This document shows positions 7,992 to 17,960 of a DNA stretch of 64,000 bases, piece by piece (position 1 is the stretch's first letter; every line of letters starts with the position of its first letter). This stretch comes from Pseudonocardia sp. EC080619-01 (lineage in GTDB: Bacteria; Actinomycetota; Actinomycetes; Mycobacteriales; Pseudonocardiaceae). The stretch is taken from assembly GCF_001420995.1 (NCBI RefSeq), contig NZ_CP012184.1, positions 1,224,501 through 1,288,500 on the forward strand, in the 5' to 3' direction. The position numbers and the translations under genes are program-made. The notes beneath the pieces are model-generated. The model was not told the origin of the DNA, made no database searches, and was given only the letters and a program-made list of their open reading frames with translations.

Positions 7992-9062
7992 GTGGACCTG
8001 CCCGTGATGCCCCCGGTGAAGCCGATGCTCGCCAAGCCCGCGTCGTCGATCCCCGACGGCCGGCTGTACGAGCCCAAGTGGGACGGCTTCCGCTCGATCG
8101 TCTTCCGGGACGGTGACGACGTCGAGATCGGCTCCCGCAACGAGCGGCCGATGACGCGCTACTTCCCCGAGGTCGTCGAGGCGGTGCGGGCGAACTTCCC
8201 GGACCGCGCGGTGATCGACGGCGAGATCGTCGTCGCGGACCCCGCGAACAACCGCCTCGACTTCGAGGCGCTCCAGCAGCGGATCCATCCCGCCGCGAGC
8301 CGGGTGACGCTCCTGTCGACCGAGACGCCGGCGTCGTTCGTGGCGTTCGACCTGCTCGCGCTCGGCGCCGACGACCTGACCGGGCTGCCGTTCGCCGAGC
8401 GTCGCGACCTGCTGGAGTCCGCGCTCGCCGACGCCGCCCCGCCGGTGCACCTCACCCCCGTCACCGACGACACCGGCACCGCCCGGCGCTGGTTCGACCG
8501 GTTCGAGGGCGCCGGGCTCGACGGCCTGATCGCGAAGGACCCGGCGGGGACCTACCAGCCGGACAAGCGCGTCATGACCAAGATCAAGCACGAACGGACC
8601 GCGGACTGCGTCGTCGCCGGGTACCGGGTGCACAAGTCCGGGCCGGACGCCGTCGGGTCGCTCCTGCTCGGCCTGCACGACGAGCGCGGGGTGCTGGTGT
8701 CGGTCGGTGTCGTCGGCGCGTTCCCGATGGCACGCAGACGGGAGCTGATGACCGAGCTCCAGCCGCTGGTCACCGGCTTCGACGAGCACCCGTGGGCCTG
8801 GGCGAAGCAGCTCGAGGGCGAGCGCACCCCGCGCAAGTCCGAGACGAGCCGCTGGAACGCCGGCAAGGACCTCTCGTTCGTGCCGCTGCGCCCGGAGCGG
8901 GTCGTGGAGGTGCGCTACGACTACATGGAGGGCGCCCGGTTCCGGCACACCACCCAGTTCGTGCGGTGGCGCCCGGACCGCGCCCCGGAGTCGTGCACCT
9001 ACGAACAGCTGGACCGGCCGGTCGGGTTCGACCTGGCCGAGGTCCTCGCGGGCCGCGGCTGA
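7992..9062 (+). CDS. ligC: ATP-dependent DNA ligase, LigC type
   Basis: A 356-residue ligase with an adenylation domain followed by an OB-fold domain. The nucleotidyl lysine is K29 in EPKWDGFRS. Further motifs are IDGEIVV, FVAFDLLAL, GLIAKD and the C-terminal TMKIKHER-like segment (RVMTKIKHERTADCVVAGYR). The size and lack of extra domains match actinobacterial LigC rather than LigD. AGGAG lies about 11 bases before GTG 7992; ATG 8007 is an alternative start. LigC proteins are known to work with standalone primase-polymerases, one of which is encoded 1 kb upstream. Confidence 0.93.
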   Translation: MDLPVMPPVKPMLAKPASSIPDGRLYEPKWDGFRSIVFRDGDDVEIGSRNERPMTRYFPEVVEAVRANFPDRAVIDGEIVVADPANNRLDFEALQQRIHPAASRVTLLSTETPASFVAFDLLALGADDLTGLPFAERRDLLESALADAAPPVHLTPVTDDTGTARRWFDRFEGAGLDGLIAKDPAGTYQPDKRVMTKIKHERTADCVVAGYRVHKSGPDAVGSLLLGLHDERGVLVSVGVVGAFPMARRRELMTELQPLVTGFDEHPWAWAKQLEGERTPRKSETSRWNAGKDLSFVPLRPERVVEVRYDYMEGARFRHTTQFVRWRPDRAPESCTYEQLDRPVGFDLAEVLAGRG

Positions 9063-9129
9063 GCCGCAGGACGCTCCGGGAGGACCGATCGGCGCCGGCG
9101 CGGTAGCGTCCGGCACCGCGTCTTGATCA

Positions 9130-10107
9130 TCAACGGCAGCCGCAGGAGTCCCGGTGCACGAAGGTCGTGGGGAGCCGCACCGACCGCGGCTCGGCGTCCG
9201 CGTCGGCCATGCGCCGCAGCAACAGCCGCACCGCCTCCCGGCCGATCTCGGCGAACGGCTGCGCGACGACGGTGAGGCGTGGGCTGAACGCGTCGGCCCA
9301 GGGAAAGTCGTCGAACGCGGCCAGGGCGATGTCCCCGGGGACTGCCAGGCCGACGTCGTGCGCGGCCTGGACCGCACCGATGGTCATGGCGTTGTTACCG
9401 GTGATCAGCGCGCCGGGCCGGTCGGGGGCCGACAGGAGCGAGCGGACGGCGCTGCGGGCCGGCTCGGCCTCCGAGTGTCCTTCCAGGACGAGCCCGTAGT
9501 CGAGCCCGGCGCGGCGCAGTCCCAGCCGGTAGCCCTCGAGCCGCTCGACGGTCGTCGCGAGACCGGCCTGACCGGCGACGAACCCGATCCGGGTGTGCCC
9601 GGCCGCGGCCAGGTGATGGACCAGCCCGGCCACCGGCTCGACGTTCTCGGCGCCGACCTCGTCGTAGCCGCCACCGAGCATCCGGTCGACCAGGACGACC
9701 GGCACCTCCTGTTCGGACAGTGCCTCCAGCGTCCCCGACGAGTCCGCCGACGGCGCGAGCAGCAGCCCGTCGACACGGCTGCGCAGGCGGGCGACGGCCG
9801 TCGCCTCCGTGCCGGGGTCGTCGTGCGGGTCGGTGAGCAGCAGCGTGTACCCGGCGGCGGCCGCCTCGTCCTCGACGCCGTGCAGCAGCTCGCCGAGGTA
9901 CGGGTTGGAGATCGCGGACAGGGCGAGCGCCACGGTGCGGGTGCGGGCGGTCGCGAGCGAGCGGGCTGCCGCGTTGGGCGAGTAGCTGACCTCGGCCATG
10001 GCGGCGAGCACCTGACGGCGGGTGTGCTCGCGCACCGGCCGGGTGCCGTTGAGCACATGGGAGACGGTCGCGGTGGACACCCCGGCGAGCCGGGCGACCT
10101 CGGCCAT
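9130..10107 (-). CDS. LacI-family transcriptional regulator
   Basis: A 325-residue repressor-type protein. The N-terminal helix-turn-helix and hinge are MAEVARLAGVSTATVSHVLNGTR and AARSLATARTRTVALAL, followed by a periplasmic-binding-protein-like effector domain that ends in HRDSCGCR. The ATG at 10107 gives the usual LacI N-terminus, though AGGGAGG is a rather long 15 bases away. It is divergent from a polyol-type ABC importer operon, which is its likely target. The tandem near-palindromes at 10155-10178 lie between the two genes. The inducer is probably the transported sugar alcohol (inference). Confidence 0.93.
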   Translation of the reverse strand: MAEVARLAGVSTATVSHVLNGTRPVREHTRRQVLAAMAEVSYSPNAAARSLATARTRTVALALSAISNPYLGELLHGVEDEAAAAGYTLLLTDPHDDPGTEATAVARLRSRVDGLLLAPSADSSGTLEALSEQEVPVVLVDRMLGGGYDEVGAENVEPVAGLVHHLAAAGHTRIGFVAGQAGLATTVERLEGYRLGLRRAGLDYGLVLEGHSEAEPARSAVRSLLSAPDRPGALITGNNAMTIGAVQAAHDVGLAVPGDIALAAFDDFPWADAFSPRLTVVAQPFAEIGREAVRLLLRRMADADAEPRSVRLPTTFVHRDSCGCR

Positions 10108-10154
10108 GGTCGCGATCGTGCACCTCCCTGTCACGGAACGAGCACAGAGTACAG

Positions 10155-10178
10155 GCAAGCGGTTGCGCAAGCGGTTAC
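10155..10178. promoter_or_regulatory. tandem LacI-type operator candidate
   Basis: Two adjacent 12-base copies, GCAAGCGGTTGC and GCAAGCGGTTAC, share ten identical bases and are each close to a palindrome centred on CG, as LacI-family operators are. The junction also forms TTGCGCAA at 10163-10170. The site lies in the 155-base divergent region between lacI and the binding-protein gene, so it could control both. Confidence 0.6.
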
Positions 10179-10262
10179 GCCGCGCATATCGTACACACAT
10201 CCACCGGTCGGGCGTGCGTCGGATCACACCGATCAGGCCATTCTCGACGACGAGGGGTGCTC

Positions 10263-11747
10263 GTGAACAGACGGCTGCACCGATCGGGACCCGGCGGCCC
10301 ACCCGCCGTTCCGGGTCCGCCGGCGCACACCGCGACCGGAGGGCCGGGCGGACCGCGTTCGCGCCGCCGCCGCTCCGCCGTCCTCACCTCGGTGCTCGCC
10401 GTGGTCGCGCTGGTCCTGTCCGGCTGCGCGGGAGCGGGGACGCTGGGCCTGCCCGAGGGCGCCCGGGTCGTGACGATCGCGATCGTGTCCAACCCGCAGA
10501 TGGAGGACGCGATCGAGCTCAGCCCGCGCTTCGAGGCGGAGAACCCGGACATCAAGCTCCGGTTCGTCAGCCTGTCGGAGAACGAGGCGCGCGCGAAGAT
10601 CACCGCATCGGTCGCGACCGGCGGCGACGAGTTCGACGCGGTGATGATCTCGAACTACGAGACCCCGCAGTGGGCCCGCAACGGCTGGCTGACCGACCTC
10701 GACCCGCTGATGGCGCAGACGCCGGGCTACGACCGCGAGGACTTCACCCCGAGCATCCGCAACGCCCTGTCCGGTCCGGACGGCCACATGTACTCGGTCC
10801 CGTTCTACGGCGAGTCGGCGTTCCTGATGTATCGCAAGGACCTCTTCGAGCAGGCCGGGCTGACGATGCCGGCGAAGCCGACCTGGGAGCAGGTCGCGGG
10901 GTTCGCCGACCGGCTGACCGACCGCTCGCAGGGCCGCGGCGGGATCTGCCTGCGCGGCAAGCCCGGCTGGGGCGAGGTCATGGCCCCACTCGACGCGATG
11001 ATCAATTCCTGGGGTGGTCGCTGGTACGACCCGCAGTGGAACGCCCAGCTGAACTCCCCCGAGGTCCGCGAGGCCGCCAACTTCTACGTCGACCTGGTCC
11101 GCCGGGACGGGCAGGCCGGTGCCGCCGGGTCCGGGTTCTCCGAGTGCGGCAACCAGTTCAGCCAGGGCAACACCGCGATGTGGTTCGACGCCACGGTCGC
11201 CGCCGGCCTGCTGGAGAACCCGGAGGAGTCCAACGTCGTCGGGAAGGTCGGGTACGCCCCGGCCCCCACCGGCCCGGGCGGACTGCCGTCCAGCTGGCTC
11301 TACTCCTGGGCGCTGGCGATCCCGAAGACCACCGCCGACAAGGGCCCCGAGCAGGTCGACGCGACCTGGCGCTTCCTGTCCTGGATGACCTCGAAGCCCT
11401 ACCAGCGGATGGTCGGCGAGGAGCTCGGCTGGACCTCGGTCCCGCCCGGTGCCCGCCAGTCCACCTACGAGATCCCGGAGTACGTCGAGTCGTCGAAGGC
11501 GTACGGCCCGCAGACCCGGGCGGCGATCAACGCCGCGAACCAGGACCGTCCCACCCGGGACCCGGTCCCCTACACCGGGCTGCAGTTCGTCGGGATCCCC
11601 GAGTTCCAGGACCTCGGCACCCGGGTCAGCCAGCAGATCTCGGCGGCCGTCGCAGGGCAGCAGAGCACCGACGAGGCCCTCGAGCAGGCCCAGCAGTACG
11701 CCCAGACCGTCGGTGAGGGCTACCAGCAGTCCGGGGAGGACCAGTGA
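10263..11747 (+). CDS. polyol/sugar ABC transporter substrate-binding lipoprotein
   Basis: A 494-residue extracellular solute-binding protein (family 1) with a lipobox (LVLSGC) near residue 56 after a basic, proline-rich leader, so it should be lipid-anchored outside the membrane. Segments such as AIVSNPQMEDAIELSPRFEAENP, DAVMISNYETPQWARNGWL and YSVPFYGESAFLMYRKDLF closely resemble SmoE-type sorbitol/mannitol binding proteins. GTG 10263 has GAGGGG five bases upstream; an earlier GTG at 10257 is less likely. The stop overlaps the first permease start (GTGA). This is the first gene of an importer operon divergent from the LacI regulator. Confidence 0.92.
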   Translation: MNRRLHRSGPGGPPAVPGPPAHTATGGPGGPRSRRRRSAVLTSVLAVVALVLSGCAGAGTLGLPEGARVVTIAIVSNPQMEDAIELSPRFEAENPDIKLRFVSLSENEARAKITASVATGGDEFDAVMISNYETPQWARNGWLTDLDPLMAQTPGYDREDFTPSIRNALSGPDGHMYSVPFYGESAFLMYRKDLFEQAGLTMPAKPTWEQVAGFADRLTDRSQGRGGICLRGKPGWGEVMAPLDAMINSWGGRWYDPQWNAQLNSPEVREAANFYVDLVRRDGQAGAAGSGFSECGNQFSQGNTAMWFDATVAAGLLENPEESNVVGKVGYAPAPTGPGGLPSSWLYSWALAIPKTTADKGPEQVDATWRFLSWMTSKPYQRMVGEELGWTSVPPGARQSTYEIPEYVESSKAYGPQTRAAINAANQDRPTRDPVPYTGLQFVGIPEFQDLGTRVSQQISAAVAGQQSTDEALEQAQQYAQTVGEGYQQSGEDQ

Positions 11748-12682
11748 CCGCCACGGCCGAACGCGTCGAGGAGACGCGGACGCGACCGGCCTCCGGGCCG
11801 GGGTCGCGCAAGGACGGCTGGATCCGCCGGGCGCCGCTGCTGCCCGCGCTGATCTTCACGATCATCGTCACGCAGCTGCCGTTCCTGATCACCATCTGGT
11901 ACTCGCTGCAGTCCTGGAACCTGGTCCGCCCCGGCAGTCAGCGCTTCGTCGGGCTGGAGAACTACGGGACGGTGTTCACCGACTCGCAGTTCCGGGGCGT
12001 CGCGCTGAACTCGGTGCTCCTGACGCTCGGCTCGGTCGCGATCGCGATGATCCTGGGCCTGGCGATCGCGCTGCTGCTGAACCGGGCGTTCGTCGGCCGC
12101 GGCATCGTCCGGACCCTGATCATCACGCCGTTCCTCATCACCCCGGTGGCCGGCGCGCTGCTCTGGAAGACGGTGCTGTTCGACCCGACCTACGGCCTGG
12201 TCAACTTCGTGCTCGGCCCGTTCGGCGCCGGCCAGACGGACTGGGTGTCGACGTTCCCGCGGACCGCGGTGATCATCGCGCTGGTCTGGCAGTGGACGCC
12301 GTTCATGATGCTGCTGATCCTCGCCGGGCTCGGCTCGCAGCCGCCGGAGGTCCTGGAGGCCGCCCGGATGGACGGCGCCACCGGCTTCGCCGTGTTCCGC
12401 GAGGTGACGCTGCCGCACCTGCGCCGCTTCATCGAGCTGGGCGTGGTGCTCGGGGCGATCTACCTGGTCAACACGTTCGACACGATCTACATGATGACCC
12501 AGGGCGGGCCCGGCACGGCGTCGGCGAACCTGCCCTTCTACATCTACCAGCGGGCGTTCCTGGGCTTCGACATCGGCGAGTCCGCCGCGATGGGCGTGGT
12601 CACCGTGGTCGCGACGATCATCATCGCCACCCTGGCCCTGCGCCTGATCTTCCGCAGCTTCTCCGCCGCCGAGGAGGCGTGA
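11744..12682 (+). CDS. sugar ABC transporter permease (MalF-like)
   Basis: A 312-residue inner-membrane subunit with six predicted helices and a soluble N-terminus. The ATPase-coupling EAA loop is EAARMDGATGFAVFREVTLP near residue 205. It fits the SmoF/MalF type of binding-protein-dependent transporters. It is translationally coupled on both sides: GTGA with the binding-protein gene and TGATG with the second permease. Confidence 0.94.
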   Translation: MTATAERVEETRTRPASGPGSRKDGWIRRAPLLPALIFTIIVTQLPFLITIWYSLQSWNLVRPGSQRFVGLENYGTVFTDSQFRGVALNSVLLTLGSVAIAMILGLAIALLLNRAFVGRGIVRTLIITPFLITPVAGALLWKTVLFDPTYGLVNFVLGPFGAGQTDWVSTFPRTAVIIALVWQWTPFMMLLILAGLGSQPPEVLEAARMDGATGFAVFREVTLPHLRRFIELGVVLGAIYLVNTFDTIYMMTQGGPGTASANLPFYIYQRAFLGFDIGESAAMGVVTVVATIIIATLALRLIFRSFSAAEEA

Positions 12683-13554
12683 TGACCGCCGTCGCCGACA
12701 AGACCACCTCGGCACCGCCGACGAGCCCGGCCCGCCCGGGGAAGGGCCGGGGCACCGGTGCGCTGCTGACGGTGCTGGCCTGGATCGTCGGCATCGGGTT
12801 CTTCTTCCCGGTGCTGTGGATGGTCATGACCGCGTTCAAGACCGAGGCGCAGGCCTACACGGTCCCGCCGACGGTCTTCTTCGCCCCGACGCTGGACAAC
12901 TTCGCCGAGGTCTTCTCCGGCGGGGTCGGCCCGTACCTGCTGAACTCCGTGTTCGCGACCGTCGTGTCCACGCTGCTGGTCCTGGTGCTCGGCACCCCGG
13001 CCGCGTTCGCGCTGTCACTGCGCCCGGTGAAGAAGACGCAGGACGTCCTGTTCTTCTTCATCTCGACGAAGATGCTGCCGGTCGTCGCCGCGATCGTGCC
13101 GATCTACGTCGTCGTGAACTACATGGGCGCGCTCGACAACATCTGGACCCTGATCGTGCTCTACACCGCGATGAACCTGCCGATCGCGGTCTGGATGATG
13201 CGGTCGTTCTTCCTGGAGGTCCCGAAGGAGCTCCTGGAGGCGGCGAGCATGGACGGCGCCTCGCTGTGGCGCTCGCTGCGCGAGGTCGTCCTGCCGATCA
13301 TCTCCCCCGGGATGGCGGCGACCGCGCTGATCTGCATGATCTTCGCCTGGAACGAGTTCTTCTTCGCGGTGAACCTCACCGCGTCGCGGGCGGCGACCGT
13401 GCCGGTCTACCTGGTCGGGTTCATCACCTCCGAGGGCCTGTACTTCGCCAGCCTCTGTGCCGCCGCGACCGTGGCCGCGCTGCCCGTCGTCATCGCCGGC
13501 TGGATCGCCCAGAACAAGCTGGTCCAGGGCCTGTCCTTCGGCGCCGTCAAGTGA
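12682..13554 (+). CDS. sugar ABC transporter permease (MalG-like)
   Basis: A 290-residue second permease, starting MTAVADKTTSAPPTS at an ATG that overlaps the upstream stop (TGATG). Six membrane helices are visible, with the EAA loop EAASMDGASLWRSLREVVLP near residue 190. Homologues of the SmoG/MalG type pair with the preceding subunit to form the membrane channel. GAGGAGG precedes the start. Confidence 0.94.
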   Translation: MTAVADKTTSAPPTSPARPGKGRGTGALLTVLAWIVGIGFFFPVLWMVMTAFKTEAQAYTVPPTVFFAPTLDNFAEVFSGGVGPYLLNSVFATVVSTLLVLVLGTPAAFALSLRPVKKTQDVLFFFISTKMLPVVAAIVPIYVVVNYMGALDNIWTLIVLYTAMNLPIAVWMMRSFFLEVPKELLEAASMDGASLWRSLREVVLPIISPGMAATALICMIFAWNEFFFAVNLTASRAATVPVYLVGFITSEGLYFASLCAAATVAALPVVIAGWIAQNKLVQGLSFGAVK

Positions 13555-13605
13555 GCCGCAGCATGAGCCGCCGGCACGTGATCACCATCGAGAAGGAGGC
13601 CCGCC

Positions 13606-14730
<1,125 letters not shown>

Positions 14731-14740
14731 GCGCGGCGCA

Positions 14741-14778
14741 CCGTTCCCACCGCGCCCCGGCCGGGCCGGTGGGAACGG
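14741..14778. terminator. bidirectional terminator hairpin
   Basis: Twelve-base perfect arms, CCGTTCCCACCG (14741-14752) and its complement (14767-14778), enclose a 14-base GC-rich loop. It lies exactly between the convergent ABC-ATPase gene and rlmN. Confidence 0.8.
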
Positions 14779-14779
14779 G

Positions 14780-15889
14780 TCAGCCGGGGTGCGACGCGGC
14801 CAGCTGGCCGCAGGCGGCGTCGATCTCCTGGCCGCGGGTGTCCCGGACCGTGCACGCGACGCCGGTGGCACGCACCCGGCGCACGAACTCCTCCTCGACG
14901 GGCTTCGGCGAGGCGTCCCACTCGCTGCCCGGGGTCGGGTTCAGCGGGATCAGGTTGACGTGCACCCGGGACGTGCCGATGTGCTGCCGCAGCACCTTCC
15001 CGAGCATGTCGGCCCGCCACGGCTGGTCGTTCACGTCGCGGATCAGCGCGTACTCGATCGACACCCGGCGTCCGGTCGTCGTGGCGTAGCGGCGGCCGGC
15101 GTCGAGGACCTCGGACACCTTCCACCGGTTGTTGACCGGGACGAGGGTGTCGCGCAGCTCGTCGTCCGGGCAGTGCAGGGAGATCGCGAGCGTCACCGGG
15201 ACGCCCTCCTCGCGCAGCCGGTCGATCGCCGGCACCAGCCCGACGGTGGACACGGTGACGCCCCGCGCGGAGATGCCGAAGCCGTCGGGCGCGGGCGAGG
15301 TGATCCGGCGGACCGCGGCGACGACCCGCTTGTAGTTCGCCAGCGGCTCGCCCATCCCCATGAAGACGACGTTCGAGAGCCGGGCCGGCTCGTCCAGCGC
15401 GCCGTCCCGGGCCGCCGCGGCGGCGCGGCGCACCTGGTCGACGATCTCGCCCGTCGACAGGTTGCGCTGCAGCCCGCCCTGGCCGGTGGCGCAGAACGGG
15501 CAGGCCATCCCGCAGCCGGCCTGGCTGGAGATGCAGACCGTCGCGCGGTCCGGGTAGCGCATCAGGACCGACTCGGCGAGGACACCGTCGTGCCCGCGCC
15601 AGAGGGTCTTGCGGGTCGCGCCGTCGTCGCACGCCTTCTCGGTGAGCGGCGTGACGAGCGGCGGGAGCAGGGCGGCGAGGCGCTGCCGCGCATCGGCGCC
15701 CAGGTCCGACATCTCCTCGACGTCGGCGGTGAGCCGCCCGAAGTAGTGCCGGGCGAGCTGGTCGAGCCGGAACTTCGGCAGGCCGAGCTCCGCCGCGACG
15801 GCGGCGCGGTCGGCCGGGTCGACGTCGGCGAGGTGGCGGGGCGGCGTGCCGCGGCGGGGTGCGTCGAAGACGAGCGGGAGGCTGGACAT
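14780..15889 (-). CDS. rlmN: 23S rRNA (adenine2503-C2)-methyltransferase
   Basis: Radical-SAM enzyme of 369 residues that methylates A2503 of 23S rRNA and A37 of some tRNAs. The cluster motif is [14 protein letters not shown] (CxxxCxxC, near residues 126-134). [13 protein letters not shown] and the SAM-binding region VSTVGLVP follow, and the second catalytic cysteine is in the C-terminal [14 protein letters not shown] 15889 gives the normal N-terminus; longer reading frames upstream overlap the next gene. It is 26 bases downstream of the following membrane-protein gene. Confidence 0.96.
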   Translation of the reverse strand: MSSLPLVFDAPRRGTPPRHLADVDPADRAAVAAELGLPKFRLDQLARHYFGRLTADVEEMSDLGADARQRLAALLPPLVTPLTEKACDDGATRKTLWRGHDGVLAESVLMRYPDRATVCISSQAGCGMACPFCATGQGGLQRNLSTGEIVDQVRRAAAAARDGALDEPARLSNVVFMGMGEPLANYKRVVAAVRRITSPAPDGFGISARGVTVSTVGLVPAIDRLREEGVPVTLAISLHCPDDELRDTLVPVNNRWKVSEVLDAGRRYATTTGRRVSIEYALIRDVNDQPWRADMLGKVLRQHIGTSRVHVNLIPLNPTPGSEWDASPKPVEEEFVRRVRATGVACTVRDTRGQEIDAACGQLAASHPG

Positions 15890-15915
15890 GGCACCCACCA
15901 GTGTGCCAGCCGCGC

Positions 15916-16494
15916 TCAGCGGACCCCGGGCAGGCGCACGTTGTAGCGGCGGGACAGGTCCGTGAGGATCCCCAGCCGGCGCAGCGCGGCCACCCACAGC
16001 ACGATCCCGGCGCCGAGCCCGATCACCGCCTGGGACGAGCCCGTCCCCTGCCCCTCGTAGGTCAGCGCCAGGAACGCACCGAACGCCGCGATCAGCAGGA
16101 CCAGCCCACCGGTCGCGACCAGGCTGCGCTCCTCCAGCACCGACGACGCCTGGATCAGCAGCACCCCGACCAGCGCGGCGGACAACGCCGTCGCGAGCTC
16201 CCCGTAGCCGACCAGGGCGAGGATCGACGGCAGCAGCACGATCCCGGCGACACCGACGACGATCAGTCGCTGCATCCGCCGCTTGCGCTCCGGGTGCAGC
16301 GTCACCGCCAGCGCGGAGTTCCGGCGCCGGACGAACCACAGGTACGCGGCCAGGAACACCCCGAGTGCGACGAGCACGGTGCCGAACCCGCTCGCGAGAC
16401 CGCCCGCACCGACCGTCCAGGCCAGCAGGCCCAGCGCAATCTCCAGGCTCGGCGCGGGCACACCGAGCGAGGGTTGGCGCATCGTGTACGGCAT
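15916..16494 (-). CDS. multi-pass membrane protein of unknown function
   Basis: A 192-residue protein with about six hydrophobic helices, arranged as three hairpins (for example [35 protein letters not shown] and [21 protein letters not shown]). A basic loop, [21 protein letters not shown], follows the second helix. No catalytic motif is visible and I do not recognise the family. The start is ATG 16494 or the in-frame ATG 16482. It probably shares a transcript with rlmN downstream. Confidence 0.7.
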   Translation of the reverse strand: MPYTMRQPSLGVPAPSLEIALGLLAWTVGAGGLASGFGTVLVALGVFLAAYLWFVRRRNSALAVTLHPERKRRMQRLIVVGVAGIVLLPSILALVGYGELATALSAALVGVLLIQASSVLEERSLVATGGLVLLIAAFGAFLALTYEGQGTGSSQAVIGLGAGIVLWVAALRRLGILTDLSRRYNVRLPGVR

Positions 16495-16715
16495 GGGTCC
16501 ACGGTAGCGAGACCGCTCGCCCGTCCGCCGCCACTCCCCCGGTCCGGTGAGCGTCGGTCCACGCCCGCCGGGCGGCCCCGAAACGGACATCGTGGGACGC
16601 TGGTCGCAGCCGCCCGGGAACGCCCGGCGGCGCCGGGAGGCACGGACCCCGAACTCCGCGCCTGCCGCACCACCACACGCGCCGGACCCGGTCCGGCCTC
16701 TGCCCGAGGAGCACC

Positions 16716-17195
16716 ATGACCCTCCCCGACCGCATCCCCACCTCGGACGCCCCGCCGCCGCCGTCGCGCGGCCCGAAGGTCGGCCGTCGCGTCGTGTTCG
16801 CCGGTGCCGGCGTCGCCGCGATCGGCGCGGTCGCCGCCTGCGGTGGCGGCACCACCACCGACGACGACGGTGGGCAGCAGGAGGCGGGCGACGCCCCGCA
16901 GGGCGCCCCCGGCACCACCCTCGGGCCGTCGTCCGAGGTGCCTGTCGGGAGCGGGAAGATCTACTCCGACGAGCAGGTCGTCGTCACCCAGCCGCAGCCG
17001 GGGCAGTTCACCGGCCTCTCCGCGATCTGCCCGCACCAGGGCTGCGCGGTCTCCACCGTCACCGACGGCCAGATCGTGTGCCCGTGCCACGACAGCCGGT
17101 TCGGCCTCGACGGCAGCGTCCAGAAGGGCCCGGCCCAGCAGCCGCTGCAGCAGCGGCCGGTCACCGTCGCCGACGGGTCCGTCACGCTGGCCTGA
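16716..17195 (+). CDS. Rieske [2Fe-2S] lipoprotein
   Basis: A 159-residue protein. The N-terminus has a twin-arginine pair (GRR at 23-25), a hydrophobic core and a lipobox AVAAC with Cys42, so it is likely exported and lipid-anchored. The C-terminal Rieske fold has C105-P-H107-Q-G-C110 and C122-P-C124-H125; C105, H107, C122 and H125 should bind the cluster and C110-C124 should form the disulfide. It is too small to be the cytochrome bc1 Rieske subunit and no oxidase or reductase partner is nearby. GAGGAG precedes the ATG. Similar orphan proteins occur in actinobacteria; the electron partner is unknown. Confidence 0.9.
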   Translation: MTLPDRIPTSDAPPPPSRGPKVGRRVVFAGAGVAAIGAVAACGGGTTTDDDGGQQEAGDAPQGAPGTTLGPSSEVPVGSGKIYSDEQVVVTQPQPGQFTGLSAICPHQGCAVSTVTDGQIVCPCHDSRFGLDGSVQKGPAQQPLQQRPVTVADGSVTLA

Positions 17196-17204
17196 TCCGG
17201 GCCG

Positions 17205-17960
17205 TCATCCCCGGGGCAGGACGAGCCCCGTGGCGCGGCGCCGGGTGTGCAGCCGGTAGCCGACCTGGATCGAGAGGCCGGCGACGTCGTCGATCGCCCG
17301 GCGCGCGGTACGCGCCGAGAACTCGATACGGAGCACCTCCTCCAGGTCGGCCCGGGTGGCGAACCGCCAGGTCGACCGCACCCGGCGCAGCGCGAAGCCC
17401 TGGCCCGAGAAGAACCTGTCCACCGCAGGCGGGTCGTAGCGGGGCAGGTCCGCCCGCAGCCAGTTCCCGTACGGCCGGGACGTGAAGTCCAGGTCGACGA
17501 CGGCGAGCACCCCGCCGGGCCGCAGCACGCGCTCGGCCTCGGCCAGGCCCGGCTCGCAGCCCGGCCCGAAGAAGTAGGCGGTCCGGGCGTGCACGACGTC
17601 GGCGGACGCGTCGGGCAGCGGCAGCCGCTCGGCGCCGGCCCGGTGCACGGAGATCCGGTCGTCGGCGGCGCAGCGCTCCCGGGCCCGCTCCACCAGCGGC
17701 GGGTGCGGCTCGACGCCGGTGACGGTCGCGGCGACCTCGGCGAAGCGGGGCAGGTGGAAACCGTCACCACAGCCGACGTCGACGACGTCGAGCCCCGCCC
17801 AGCCGCCGGTCTCCTCGCACAACGCCGCCCACAGGGTGCCGTCGGCGTCCTGCGCGCGGTTCTCGGTCTCGTAGACCTCGGGCCAGTTCCAGATGTTCGG
17901 GCTGGGGATGGCGGGGCCGGACTTCTGCTGCCCGCCGAACCCGGTCCAGGTGCGTCTCAC
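17205..17960 (-). CDS. class I SAM-dependent methyltransferase
   Basis: A 251-residue methyltransferase. The SAM motif I is VVDVGCGDGFHLPRF near residue 60, the acidic end of beta-2 is TGVEPHPP, and motif post-III is RVLRPGGVLAVVDLDF. The N-terminal IPSPNIWNWPEVYETENR is typical of the methyltransferase-11-like proteins of actinobacteria. The substrate is unknown. GTG 17960 overlaps the cdsA stop as GTGA, indicating a shared operon. It is convergent with the Rieske gene, with nine bases between the stops. Confidence 0.88.
   Translation of the reverse strand: MRRTWTGFGGQQKSGPAIPSPNIWNWPEVYETENRAQDADGTLWAALCEETGGWAGLDVVDVGCGDGFHLPRFAEVAATVTGVEPHPPLVERARERCAADDRISVHRAGAERLPLPDASADVVHARTAYFFGPGCEPGLAEAERVLRPGGVLAVVDLDFTSRPYGNWLRADLPRYDPPAVDRFFSGQGFALRRVRSTWRFATRADLEEVLRIEFSARTARRAIDDVAGLSIQVGYRLHTRRRATGLVLPRG

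Noticed and set aside
7325..8140. Longer mug start at 8140
   Set aside because: It would overlap the ligC gene by about 150 bases and adds residues with no family similarity; GTG 7885 fits the family.
14780..16918. A single 712-residue rlmN fusion
   Set aside because: The extra N-terminal part lies over the separate membrane-protein gene in another frame and has shadow composition.
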